From: Fibrobacterota bacterium
GTDB lineage: Bacteria > Fibrobacterota > Chitinivibrionia > Chitinivibrionales > Chitinispirillaceae
DNA length: 64,000 nt
NCBI GenBank assembly: GCA_023436205.1
Contig: JAEZKC010000072.1
Span: 62,001 to 126,000 of the forward strand
Reading direction: 5' to 3'
The first letter of the stretch is position 1, and each line of letters starts with the position of its first letter. The translations under genes and the position numbers were made by a program. Positions 34,334 through 43,944 of this stretch are shown here, in pieces. The notes below the pieces were generated by a model. The model was not told where the DNA came from. It did not search any database and worked only from the letters and a program-made list of their open reading frames with translations.

Positions 34334-37300
34334 GTGATTTTAAAAGCTCCACAAGACTGGAAAAAAGAGTTTGGCCTGGAAAGCCTTAAACCACCTCGTT
34401 TTTTTTCAACCGTGGAACAACTCAACATTGAACCCGGAAACGTATCTCAACCGCATGCTCTTCGACGCGCTTTTGAGGACCTGAAAATTGATGGCATTCT
34501 CTGCCTTGATCGTAACCCTGTCATCTATTTTAGGCAGGTAAGCAGTTTAAATCCAGATAAAATCTATAGACTTCACCGCTCATTCTGGAACCAGGGGATA
34601 GCACCTGTTCTGGTCCTTATTGCACCACATGAGGTACACATCTATTCGGGGCTTACACCACCGGAAGATATCGTTTCAGAAATGAAGCAATTGCCAGAGC
34701 CAATTGAAACACTCAGGCGGGTTGAAAGTCAGCTTAAGGCATTTCTCCTGGCTGTTGAAACAGGCGAGTACTTCCATAAACACAAATCTTCATTCAATCC
34801 CGACACACGTGTTGATCGCAAGCTTCTTGATAATCTTAGTGCCACACGGCGGCAGCTTGCCGAAATTGAACCATCAGCAATTACCACGACAGAAGCTCTT
34901 GATGCCCTGCTTTGCAGAATGGTCTTTACCTGTTATCTATTTGATCGAGGAATTATTGGAAAGTCTTACTTAGAGGACCTGGGGATAGATGATGCCCGGC
35001 ATTTGACCGATATACTCTCCAGACGGTCACGAAAGAGTGCCAAAACTGAGGTGTATACCCTCTTTAATAAACTGGGAACAGATTTTAACGGTGATCTTTT
35101 TTCTGCAGACCTTGTATCTGAAAGCCGCCAAATAAACAGCAAACATCTGGATATACTGCAGCAGTTTTTCAGTGGAGCAGAAATCAAAACCGGACAACAG
35201 TCGCTTTGGCCCTATGATTTCAGCTTTATTCCCATAGAAACCATCAGCGCCATTTACGAACACTTTCTGAAAGCTGCCGGTTTGGAAAAAAAGAAGGAGG
35301 CAGGGGCTTTTTACACGCCGCGATTTCTTGCCGAGTTTGTGATTGATATGGCACTGGAGGGTGAAATGACACTGCTGGATAAGCGTTTTTTGGATCCGGC
35401 TTGTGGGTCAGGAATTTTTCTTGTCGGAATATTTAATCGCCTTGCTCAGGAGTGGAATTCGAAAAACCCAGGAGCACGTTATGACCGTCGTGCTCAAGGA
35501 CTCATGGATATACTTGGGACCAATATTTTTGGTGTTGATAGTAACCCCAGCGCATGTCAGATCACAGCATTCAGTCTTTATCTGGCTTTTCTGGACCAAC
35601 TATCTCCACCTGATATTAAACGTTTACTTGGTAAGTGGCAGAAACTTCCTCATCTGGTATCCACTCCAGATAACAGTAACAGCTGTAAATACCATTCAAT
35701 ACATTGTGCAGACTTTTTTTCGGAGGCTGCGCAACTTCCCGGGAAAGTAGATATTATCATCGGTAATCCCCCATGGGGGCCGGTTAAGAGCAGCAATAAG
35801 ATAGAAGCAGAAATATGGTGCAAAGAGCGTAGCCTGCTGCATCCAAACCGTGAGATGTCTGTCCCGTTTATCTGGAAAGCACCGAAACATCTTGAAAAGG
35901 GCGGGAAGATCTGTTTTATTCTGCCACACGGGATATTGTTCAACCATAATGATGCGGCAGTGCGCTTTCAGAAAGCCTTGTTGAGAGCACATCAGCTTGA
36001 TCGTGTGGTGAATATGGCGGATCAACGATTTTTCTTGTTTGAGGAATCACTTGCGCCGGCACTTGTGATCAGGTATCGAGCTGAGAAACCTGAAAGCGGG
36101 TCGCAATGTATCGATTACTGGACACCTAAAACAGATTGGTCTGTGAGGCAGGCTGAAATCGTAAGCATTTTACCTGAAGACAGAAATATGATTAAGCTTC
36201 GGGATGTTTTGACCGATCTTGAAGGTGACGATGCACCTCAGATCTGGAAAAGAAGATTCTGGGCGACACCACGTGATTGGCGGTTGCTGGAGCGGCTTTC
36301 ATTGATGCCACGTTTGCGTGATATCACCGGGCAAGCAGGGAAAGCTCAAAAAAGGTGGCTTGTTGCTGAGGGCTTTCAACCGTTTGGAAAAAACGATCCT
36401 CATTTTTCCAAAAAAACTCTCGAATTGCCTACTCGCAATTTTATTGAAGCTTCAAGCTCTGCTTTGAACCTTTTTTCGCTTCTGGAAGATTGTAAACAAC
36501 TATCGAGTGAACAAATTGCAACTCGACGGATGATAAAAGATATTTCAATTTTTCAGGCCCCTCATGTTCTTGTAACCAAGGGTTTTCGTATCGCTTTTGC
36601 AGATTTTGATGTTTCCTTTCGTCATGCGCTGCGTGGTATACACGGTCCGCAATCAGACCGCAAACTCCTGGTTTTTCTTGCGGCTTATTTGCGGTCAGAT
36701 CTTGCCAAATACTTTCTCTTTCATACATCAACTAATTGGGGGATTTACAGACCTGAAGTACATGTTGAAGAATTATTGCGGATTCCGTTTCCTCTCCCGG
36801 ATGGCATGCCTGATCCCGCACGTTGCAATGAGATTGCTAATGAGATTGCAATGAAAGTTACAAGTGCCACTAAGGAAGCTTCGGATCTTTTCTCAAACAG
36901 GGAAGAGATAATTGATCGTACTCAAGAAGACGCTAATAAACTCATTGAGGAATACTTTGACATCGATGATTATGAGCGGATGATTATCGCCGATACGATC
37001 AAAATAGTCATTCCCAGCGTACAACCAAACCGGGGCACACCCGAAATTCCTAGTATAAAACAGAGCTCTGTTCAGATGAGAGCAACCTACACGGATCTTT
37101 TATGTAAAATGCTCAATAATTGGAGCAGAAGCGAATATTCTGTTCATGGCAGTGCCATAGCCGACTCGAAAACGGGTATTGGTGTTGTAATAATAGAAAA
37201 GATAAAGCGTGGTGATTCACCAGCACCCCTCCCTTCAGATGAAAAAGAACTGGTGCCCTTGTTGTACAAGCTCAGGAGGATTGCTGCACAACAACATGGA

Positions 37301-37462
37301 ACGTATGAACTGGTGCGAGGGCTTAAACTATTTCATAAAAACCTTCTGTATATCACTAAACCTCTGGGTCAACGTTTCTGGAGCACTACCGCCGCTTTAA
37401 ATGATGCTGATGAAATTGCAGCTTCTCTACTCACCCGTTCACCAGGCTACGCGATACCATGA
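34334..37462 (+). CDS. N6-adenine DNA methyltransferase of restriction-modification type (Eco57I-like)
   Basis: Large protein of 1042 residues. The methyltransferase core has the pre-motif AGAFYTPRFLAEFVIDMAL, SAM-binding motif I DPACGSGIFLVG (near residue 354) and catalytic motif IV NPPWG (near residue 478), diagnostic of N6-adenine enzymes. The N-terminal about 310 residues may hold a specificity or nuclease-related region; the C-terminal part includes a target-recognition-like domain with the INWGIYRPEVHVEELLRIPFP-type segment. Start is GTG 34334. It overlaps the next gene by four bases (ATGA), so enzyme and putative nuclease are coupled. Type IIG-like or Type I-like modification is likely. 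Confidence 0.9.
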   Translation: MILKAPQDWKKEFGLESLKPPRFFSTVEQLNIEPGNVSQPHALRRAFEDLKIDGILCLDRNPVIYFRQVSSLNPDKIYRLHRSFWNQGIAPVLVLIAPHEVHIYSGLTPPEDIVSEMKQLPEPIETLRRVESQLKAFLLAVETGEYFHKHKSSFNPDTRVDRKLLDNLSATRRQLAEIEPSAITTTEALDALLCRMVFTCYLFDRGIIGKSYLEDLGIDDARHLTDILSRRSRKSAKTEVYTLFNKLGTDFNGDLFSADLVSESRQINSKHLDILQQFFSGAEIKTGQQSLWPYDFSFIPIETISAIYEHFLKAAGLEKKKEAGAFYTPRFLAEFVIDMALEGEMTLLDKRFLDPACGSGIFLVGIFNRLAQEWNSKNPGARYDRRAQGLMDILGTNIFGVDSNPSACQITAFSLYLAFLDQLSPPDIKRLLGKWQKLPHLVSTPDNSNSCKYHSIHCADFFSEAAQLPGKVDIIIGNPPWGPVKSSNKIEAEIWCKERSLLHPNREMSVPFIWKAPKHLEKGGKICFILPHGILFNHNDAAVRFQKALLRAHQLDRVVNMADQRFFLFEESLAPALVIRYRAEKPESGSQCIDYWTPKTDWSVRQAEIVSILPEDRNMIKLRDVLTDLEGDDAPQIWKRRFWATPRDWRLLERLSLMPRLRDITGQAGKAQKRWLVAEGFQPFGKNDPHFSKKTLELPTRNFIEASSSALNLFSLLEDCKQLSSEQIATRRMIKDISIFQAPHVLVTKGFRIAFADFDVSFRHALRGIHGPQSDRKLLVFLAAYLRSDLAKYFLFHTSTNWGIYRPEVHVEELLRIPFPLPDGMPDPARCNEIANEIAMKVTSATKEASDLFSNREEIIDRTQEDANKLIEEYFDIDDYERMIIADTIKIVIPSVQPNRGTPEIPSIKQSSVQMRATYTDLLCKMLNNWSRSEYSVHGSAIADSKTGIGVVIIEKIKRGDSPAPLPSDEKELVPLLYKLRRIAAQQHGTYELVRGLKLFHKNLLYITKPLGQRFWSTTAALNDADEIAASLLTRSPGYAIP

Positions 37463-38088
37463 TTTTCGGAGATAGAACTGACTGGGAAGATTATTTTGAT
37501 CAGCAATTGGTACCCGTTGTACTGGGCTACGTTCTCACGACATGGGAACAGATGCCAAAACCAGGTTTTTCGGAACATGAGGATGCAATCTCGAATAAGT
37601 TGTATAAGGCATTGCTAAACGGTAAGGAAAGAAACGGACATCCTTTCAGTATTCATAGAGAATATATGGAATTTGATCTGGAACTGGGAAAGGGAATCGG
37701 GCGAATAGATATTGTGTTCTTACCCGGGACTAAAGAGGATATCTATTTAGCTATTGAGGCCAAACGGCTGAACGCGACCATCTCCGGCAAAAAACATTCA
37801 CTTGCGGGTGAATATGTCAATGATGGCATGCAGCGTTATATAGATGGGAAATATGCCCGTTCTGTTAAGCACGGGGTGATGCTTGCTTACGTCCTTGATG
37901 GTAAAATTGAGCAGGCAATGAGTGCTATTGAAAACAGTATTAAAAAATATCATGAAAAGTTAAGCGTGAGAAGTGATGTATTCATTGCCTCAGCAATCAG
38001 GCCGCAAGATTCTCGAACTAAAGAAACACACCATCAGAGAAAGCACGAAAAGACGATCTTCAGACTTCATCACCTGTTTGTAGCCTAA
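37459..38088 (+). CDS. PD-(D/E)xK-type nuclease partner of the methyltransferase
   Basis: A 209-residue protein with a PD-(D/E)xK-like active site: Asp 84 in GRIDIVF, then Glu 100 and Lys 102 in LAIEAKRL. This is the layout of many restriction-endonuclease folds. It begins inside the stop of the methyltransferase gene (ATGA), so the two are made together and probably form one restriction-modification unit. An internal segment, GMQRYIDGKYARSVKHGVML, is seen in related nucleases of similar loci. Nothing in the sequence names the target site. No other subunit is adjacent. Confidence 0.85.
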   Translation: MIFGDRTDWEDYFDQQLVPVVLGYVLTTWEQMPKPGFSEHEDAISNKLYKALLNGKERNGHPFSIHREYMEFDLELGKGIGRIDIVFLPGTKEDIYLAIEAKRLNATISGKKHSLAGEYVNDGMQRYIDGKYARSVKHGVMLAYVLDGKIEQAMSAIENSIKKYHEKLSVRSDVFIASAIRPQDSRTKETHHQRKHEKTIFRLHHLFVA

Positions 38089-38307
38089 TGGACTACTCTG
38101 CAATCAACCCCAACCAAAATCGACTATCCATATTCAATCACACTTTGCAAGAAAAACTGGCCTAGCATTCGGTAAGCACTGAGCTCTTTTCACTTTTCAT
38201 AGTCCTCCAGAGGGTTATACCGAGGACGGGCTTACCCTGGGCTGGTATGAGACTGCGCCCATCCTTACGGATTGGGCTACTGCCAGAATTGAGTCCATCC
38301 TTTATGG

Positions 38308-40593
38308 CTACTGCATCAGGCGTAATTGCCCTACCCTGACGGTGCCGTCATGCTCTGTTCTAATCATATACACTCCTCTGTGTAGGTCCGAAAGCGGTAT
38401 TGCTATCGAGCCGGAATGCTGTACACCACTGCTGAATTCTTTTGAAAACATCATCTTGCCGTTCAAGGAGAAAATGCTCACTTTTGTTTTTGCTGCACTG
38501 GTATGGATTATGAGAGTGTTTACTGTTAATTTGTATAGGGAGCCCGGCGGATTACCTTTCGCTGAGACTGATCCAAGAGTTGTTGTGGCCTCAACGATTT
38601 CGATTTTATCCAGATTGGGGCCGTCCTGGTTGTTGATAGTTGCAAGAGTAATGGTGCTGGCCCCCCTGGGTAGAGTGAGAGTTATCTGTTTAGTCAGCCA
38701 GGTTGCCCAGTCGGTAGTGGCTTCGAAATTCACGGATGCATTCTGCTGGATTCCGTTCACCGAAACAGATAATGCTCTTGTGGCACCTGAGCCGTTGGCA
38801 AATGTAATGTTGACTGATTTCTCGCCTGCTTCGTCAACATAGACAGGAATCGCAACGGAAGCGGCTGCAGCATTAAAATTGATATACGCTTCACCGGAAA
38901 AACCTCCGTTTTTGGTTTCAGAAACTGCTTCTTTTAGAGCACCGTATTCAGCCTGGTAAACGAATTTGTCGATTGGAACAAAAGAAGCTGCAATGGAAAT
39001 GTCGTTTTCCAAAGAAGCGATGGAATAAGCTGCATCTGTTCCTGAATGATCCCCGGACCACCCGCTGAAAGTCCATCCGCTGCCAGGGACAGCGGTGAAA
39101 GATACCCTTGTGCCTTCATTCAGAAGGGTACCTTCAGGAGTCTGGGTAATGGTGCCGCCGGGAGATGTCTGTGTAGTAACGGTGTATGATTTTCTGGTAT
39201 CCTGCACAAAAAAAGCTGAGATGCTCCTGTTTGCCGACATGGTGACCGTTGCGGGATTGGTGCTTCCAGTAAGATCTCCGCTCCAATGATAAAACAGCCA
39301 TCCTTGTGCCGGAGTTGCCGTGACTGTAATGCTCTGGTTTTTTATATAGCTGCCGCTTGCGGGTGTTACCGAGCCCTGTCCTTGGGCAATGGAAACGGAA
39401 AGGCTACATTTCTCTACAGGATTCTGGTATAAACTGGACAGCGGTACCCGGGTATACTCGACATCTTCCTTGTTCACTGAATAAGCTATGTAAAGATGGT
39501 CTTTCCATATCATCGATTTGGGATAGTTGTATCCAAGGGTTTTGGCCTTTCCTGTGTATCTCTGCGGTTGGAGATCACTGCCGCCCTTGCGCAGTACAAA
39601 TGCTTTGTCGAAAATCTGACCATCTTTACTTAATGATACCACAAGTGGGATTCTTGTTTTGTTTTCAACCGGGTTACTCACCTGAAAAGCTGTTCCGTCA
39701 GGTAAATTGCCCGCACTCTGCTTTGATCGGGAATCGGGCATGTCGGTAAGAACCGGCTTAGACCAGCTGCTGCCGTTATTGAGGCTCACTGACGCCAGTT
39801 TTTTGAATGAACTGTTCTGGTCACGAAATACCATCACCACCGCATTGTCTGCCCTGTAAAACAAGCTGGGCTCCATTTCCTGCGAATTGGTGCTGCTGAC
39901 AGACAGATTTGTGTAGGTTGCCTTTGTCCAGCCTCTGATACCTGATGGATCATCGGTATAGATCGGACAAACGATCAATCCGGGTTGGAAATGGGCAGCC
40001 CCGACAATCCTGCCGGACGGCAGCTGATGAGGGTCTTGTTCAAAGATACCTTTCAGTGAATTCCCGTCTTTCATGGGCAGGTTTTTAGGTGTCGACCAGG
40101 TGAGACCATCGGTGCTTGTCATGTACTGAGTATAGCCGCCTTTTACTGCCAGACTGGACGGCCACATATTGATGTATGCAATCAGCGTGTCACCGTTGAC
40201 CCACCATCCCCCTGTAGTGTGATATCCGGTATCCCCCGGGGCGACCAGAGTCATTGGAGAAGCCCATGTCGTTCCATCGGTACTGCGGCTGTAAACCACT
40301 CTGGTTTCTGGAGCGTCCTCATCGGTTTTTGAACTTTGCCACTGGCAGTACAGGCTTCCCTTGAAACCGATCAATACTACCCCATTGCTGAAATGGTCGG
40401 TCTGACTGGATGGGCTGAAGACTTTGAATGTTTCGGTTCCGCTGGCGGTTGAAAGGCCCAGATTATCTGGCTTGGTTTGATCAAAGAGAATGCTCTTGGT
40501 TGTAAAGGGTGTGCTGCCACTTTGTGCTGCACAGGGTAAGCATGATAGCAGGATGCAGCAGACAGCAATTTTTTTAACGGTTGTTGTGAGCAT
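38308..40593 (-). CDS. Secreted sialidase-fold protein with InlB, CBM35-like and sorting domains
   Basis: Secreted protein of 761 residues. A signal peptide (ICCILL-type region ending PCAAQ) precedes a six-bladed propeller of the sialidase superfamily (about 30-390) with Asp-box-like motifs SRSTDGTTW, TSTDGLTW and SLNNGSSW. Two InlB-like repeats (about 398-467 and 468-540), a CBM35-like domain (about 540-665) and a sorting domain (KVSIFSLNGKMMFSKEF) follow. The propeller does not prove sialidase activity; glycosidases and lyases of other families share the fold. It is at the left end of the pectin cluster and transcribed in the same direction. Confidence 0.8.
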   Translation of the reverse strand: MLTTTVKKIAVCCILLSCLPCAAQSGSTPFTTKSILFDQTKPDNLGLSTASGTETFKVFSPSSQTDHFSNGVVLIGFKGSLYCQWQSSKTDEDAPETRVVYSRSTDGTTWASPMTLVAPGDTGYHTTGGWWVNGDTLIAYINMWPSSLAVKGGYTQYMTSTDGLTWSTPKNLPMKDGNSLKGIFEQDPHQLPSGRIVGAAHFQPGLIVCPIYTDDPSGIRGWTKATYTNLSVSSTNSQEMEPSLFYRADNAVVMVFRDQNSSFKKLASVSLNNGSSWSKPVLTDMPDSRSKQSAGNLPDGTAFQVSNPVENKTRIPLVVSLSKDGQIFDKAFVLRKGGSDLQPQRYTGKAKTLGYNYPKSMIWKDHLYIAYSVNKEDVEYTRVPLSSLYQNPVEKCSLSVSIAQGQGSVTPASGSYIKNQSITVTATPAQGWLFYHWSGDLTGSTNPATVTMSANRSISAFFVQDTRKSYTVTTQTSPGGTITQTPEGTLLNEGTRVSFTAVPGSGWTFSGWSGDHSGTDAAYSIASLENDISIAASFVPIDKFVYQAEYGALKEAVSETKNGGFSGEAYINFNAAAASVAIPVYVDEAGEKSVNITFANGSGATRALSVSVNGIQQNASVNFEATTDWATWLTKQITLTLPRGASTITLATINNQDGPNLDKIEIVEATTTLGSVSAKGNPPGSLYKLTVNTLIIHTSAAKTKVSIFSLNGKMMFSKEFSSGVQHSGSIAIPLSDLHRGVYMIRTEHDGTVRVGQLRLMQ

Positions 40594-40695
40594 GAAGGTA
40601 AATCCCTTTCAGGGGTGGGGAAGGGGTGCAGTTCAATCTGCCCCCCTGAACCATAACCGTTCTCTGCCCACCGGTATTTGGCAATTAGTCACTAT

Positions 40696-43461
40696 TTACA
40701 GTTCTGAATCATTGAGGAATGCGTTTAACATCTTAGTCGAATGCACTCCGTTCCCTGTGAATGTAGCAATTCTTACTTTAGCCGCACCCGCCGGGATAGT
40801 GCACCATCTGTTGGCCTCGATCTTTATGGTACTGTTCACTCTCCCAGACAAATCGTATAAAGTGAGCGTACCGGCCACCGGTGAACGGAAATTCATTTTG
40901 CGAGCCTGAATCTGCCACTCTGGTGCAACCTTCTTCAGCGCAGGGGATAAGGTCGCAGTACTCAATGATCCCTCCACGAAAAGCCCCACTGAGCGGGTCA
41001 TGCTGGAGCCGTCACCATCGGTAACGGTAAAATTGACGTAGGTGATTCCGCATTTGCTGGTGGGAGTGATGCTCAAAATCGAATCCTTGACCGATAGCGT
41101 CGCGCAGGTTGAGCTTCCAGCTTTCCAGCTTGGTGACTTGGTGTAGCCTCGAGTCAGTTCAGCCATGTTCACGGTGACTGTCTGGCCTTCAGCAGCGGTT
41201 ACATGGGGAGTAGCCATCCAGTTGAGGTAATCCTCCAGGTTGGTATAGCCATCACCGTCCGGATCGCCGTTGCTTTCTGAAAAGTCACCGGATGATCCGT
41301 TTTTGTTGAAACCCAGTGCAGTTTCCCACCAGTCAGGCATTCCGTCGCCGTCACTGTCAAAACCTGATGGTCGAGTTGTTGTAGGGTAGCTTTCATATCC
41401 GCCTACATCGCTTTCCCGGTCAGGCAAGCCGGGTTTACCACTTTTACTTCCCTTGTAAGTGTAGGTGCCGCTCAGAGTCTCTTTGATGATTCTCTTATCA
41501 TGGTTATCAAACACTGGCATGGTCATACCAACATCTGACAAGACACTCTTGTAGGCATCCTTTGCCGTCTGGATAGTGGCATAGGAAGGGAAAAATGGCT
41601 TGCTGACCCAGACATCCCAATTGAGCACTTGGCCACCAGACAATGTGTACTTTCGTCCGCAGTTGTTGTCAGTACCATTGCAAGTAACGCTGCCGGAGTT
41701 GGCCTGCAGAATATTACCGGAATAGTAATAGCTCTGCGAGCCCAACCCAGTTCCTTCCAACTGGGCGTTAAGCATTGTATGTTGACTGGTTGCGGCGCCC
41801 TCTTTATAATAATTGTTCACAAAATTAACTTGGTGCGCTCCTCCGTCGGTGGCACGGCCGCCCCAGTTGTAGACAACGTTGTTGAAAATGTCCAGTTTCC
41901 CGGCATAGTAGTTGTTACCGTCAAGTCCCCCTCCCAGACTCCAGTTGCGTCCTTCACAGTGAGCCAGCAGGTTATGGTGAAAACTGCCCACATCGCCGCC
42001 GATGGTGGCAGCGAAGCCATGCGCTTTACCCGATGGATAGTTACTGTGATCTGCGATATTCAGCGCCTCTGAGATAAGGGTACGCTGCAGAGTAATATTT
42101 TTGGCTCCGCGGGAGCTGAATGCCTCATCGATGGTCCAACTTATCGAACAGTGGTCCAGAATGCTGACATTGGCGCCTGTCATCCCCATGCCGTCGTAGG
42201 TGGTGCCGTATCCCAGTCTTACTTTCATGTGTCGTACAATCAGATCGTTACCGGTGAATCCGACGGGGGCTTTGCGAATGCAAATTCCTTTGCCGGGTGC
42301 AGTCTGTCCTGCGACAGTCACAAAGGGATCGCTGAGCACCAGGCGTGAGTTGAGAGAGATTATGCCGCCCACATCGAACACAATTGTTCTGGGGCCGGTC
42401 TGGTTTTCCACTGCATCCCGAAAGCTCCCGGCCCCTGCATCGTTGAGATTGGTCACATGAACAACGTTACCCCCGCGACCACCGCGGGCGTAACGTCCGT
42501 ACCCTTCTGCTCCGGGGAATGCCAGCTGCCGGGGAGAGAAAGACCAGGTCTTGCCGGCAGTGACGACTCCTCCGGCACCTGTCTCATCGATTCGCCACCA
42601 GTAGATATTGTGGTTTGTAAGTCCTGCGGCAGTGTAGGTGGTGCCGCTCTGGGTTCCCTTGAATTCGGAAGATGATTTGGTAGCCTTGGCGACTTTGGCG
42701 GAATCGGTTCCAAGGTAGACGTCATGGGAAGAAGCTCCTGAGGCAGCCTTCCAGGAAAGAGTAAGGGAACCGTTATCGGCATCGGCATGCAAGTCGCGGT
42801 TGGTGGGATTAGGCTCGGAGGCCTGCATTGCAGGATTCTCCACATCCAGAGATAAATTATTGATAAATACATTTTTATAACTGCCACTGCCAAGTGAGGT
42901 GTAATCGATGGTGACAGCCTGACCTGTAGTGACATTGAATGAAACAAAAGAGGATGCGGCTTCAGGGATAAGCAGCTTTCTGTTAGTCTGAGGTTGATTG
43001 CTGACAACGGTTGTTCCATTAACCACTACTTTGATATTTCCGTGCTGGTTTCCATCGATACCGTTATGGTAAGCCTGCATGGTATGTGTGCCGGCCGAAA
43101 GGCCCTCAATTGTTACGCGGATGCTGGCACCGGCGTCCCCATTTGCCACAAACAGTGCGTCGCAGATGAGGCGGGCATAGTTGGGGGCCTGCACACCAGC
43201 TTTATAATAAGCCGACTTGATCCCTGTTCCCGCACCGCCATTGCGGGCGAGAGTGAATTTGACACCTGAAACTGTCATCGAAACACTGCCGGAGGTTTCG
43301 CCAACTGCCCATTGGGTATATCCGGGTTCATTTCCTTCGGCCAAAGATCGGCCAGTCATGTCGAAATCGATAAGGATAGGAGCGGCATTTAACCCTGCAG
43401 AAAAGGAAAAGAACGCTGCAGCTATCATCAGTATCCAGGGGGTTTGTCGATTTTTTAACAT
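40696..43461 (-). CDS. Secreted PL1-type pectate lyase with N-terminal carbohydrate-binding-like domain
   Basis: Secreted enzyme of 921 residues. After the signal peptide (SFSAGLNA) comes a beta-sandwich domain (about 30-210) that would bind sugar, then a fibronectin-III-like domain (about 215-305; THDVYLGTDS-type block) and a PL1 beta-helix (about 310-690) with FPGAEGYGRYARGGRGG, NDAGAGSFRDAV, VAGQTAPGKG and LDHCSISWTIDEA. Calcium-type motifs DSDGDGMPDWWE and DPDGDGYTNLEDYL follow, then a short beta domain and a sorting domain ending FTGNGVHSTKMLNAF. Domain order is the same as in the gene at 47649, but this copy has an extra beta domain. Confidence 0.88.
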   Translation of the reverse strand: MLKNRQTPWILMIAAAFFSFSAGLNAAPILIDFDMTGRSLAEGNEPGYTQWAVGETSGSVSMTVSGVKFTLARNGGAGTGIKSAYYKAGVQAPNYARLICDALFVANGDAGASIRVTIEGLSAGTHTMQAYHNGIDGNQHGNIKVVVNGTTVVSNQPQTNRKLLIPEAASSFVSFNVTTGQAVTIDYTSLGSGSYKNVFINNLSLDVENPAMQASEPNPTNRDLHADADNGSLTLSWKAASGASSHDVYLGTDSAKVAKATKSSSEFKGTQSGTTYTAAGLTNHNIYWWRIDETGAGGVVTAGKTWSFSPRQLAFPGAEGYGRYARGGRGGNVVHVTNLNDAGAGSFRDAVENQTGPRTIVFDVGGIISLNSRLVLSDPFVTVAGQTAPGKGICIRKAPVGFTGNDLIVRHMKVRLGYGTTYDGMGMTGANVSILDHCSISWTIDEAFSSRGAKNITLQRTLISEALNIADHSNYPSGKAHGFAATIGGDVGSFHHNLLAHCEGRNWSLGGGLDGNNYYAGKLDIFNNVVYNWGGRATDGGAHQVNFVNNYYKEGAATSQHTMLNAQLEGTGLGSQSYYYSGNILQANSGSVTCNGTDNNCGRKYTLSGGQVLNWDVWVSKPFFPSYATIQTAKDAYKSVLSDVGMTMPVFDNHDKRIIKETLSGTYTYKGSKSGKPGLPDRESDVGGYESYPTTTRPSGFDSDGDGMPDWWETALGFNKNGSSGDFSESNGDPDGDGYTNLEDYLNWMATPHVTAAEGQTVTVNMAELTRGYTKSPSWKAGSSTCATLSVKDSILSITPTSKCGITYVNFTVTDGDGSSMTRSVGLFVEGSLSTATLSPALKKVAPEWQIQARKMNFRSPVAGTLTLYDLSGRVNSTIKIEANRWCTIPAGAAKVRIATFTGNGVHSTKMLNAFLNDSEL

Positions 43462-43849
43462 GAGTAATTCCTTTCCTTGTGTCCGAAGGGCGTTTTGAAG
43501 AAAAGCTTAATGCATATTATACGAAAAAAAATCAAGGAATGCACGATGTTTTTATGTTGTCACGTACTGTTTCCGAACTGAATATTCTGTAATATATTGG
43601 AATTGAAGGAGATGTGATTGTCTAAATAAAATTGTCTTTGACAAATTCCGAACAGATTTAGCGTGTTGGAAGGATCAGTCATTGCAAAGATTGTATTTGC
43701 TGAGGCTTAAGTATCCTGAGTAGCGCAAGCAGGTTGGTTGGAAAAACGTATCTATGATTAGCGCTTCAAATGGTAAGGGGAGAGCTATTGGTTCTCCCCT
43801 GATTATACCGTGTGTCGAAAGGGATGATCTAGTCCGGCTAGATCATGAG
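43462..43849. other. Intergenic region with two terminator-like hairpins
   Basis: Nothing coding is seen upstream of the remnant at 43850. AGGGGAGA (43776-43783) pairs with TCTCCCCT (43793-43800), and ATGATCTAG (43824-43832) pairs with CTAGATCAT (43838-43846). Both lie directly downstream of the remnant stop in the minus direction and are probably terminators for it and for the enzyme upstream. Confidence 0.6.
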
Positions 43850-43936
43850 TTACAGTTTTGAATTATTATTAAAAGCGTTCAGTTTTTTTACCGAGTGTAC
43901 TCCGTTTCCCGTGAATTCGGCGATTCTGATTCTACG
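43850..43936 (-). pseudogene. Orphan 3' tail of an older pectate lyase gene
   Basis: The minus strand reads RIRIAEFTGNGVHSVKKLNAF and a short tail before a stop. This is close to the last residues of the lyase encoded at 40696 (VRIATFTGNGVHSTKMLNAF). The tail begins nine bases after the stop of the lyase at 43945, in a different frame, with no start codon. It looks like the original 3' end of the 43945 gene, left behind when its C-terminal part was replaced. Confidence 0.7.
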
Positions 43937-43944
43937 AATGTCCT

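Noticed and set aside
38308..40593. Calling the propeller protein a true sialidase
   Set aside because: Asp-box motifs show the fold only; the catalytic Arg triad was not established and the neighbours point to pectin.
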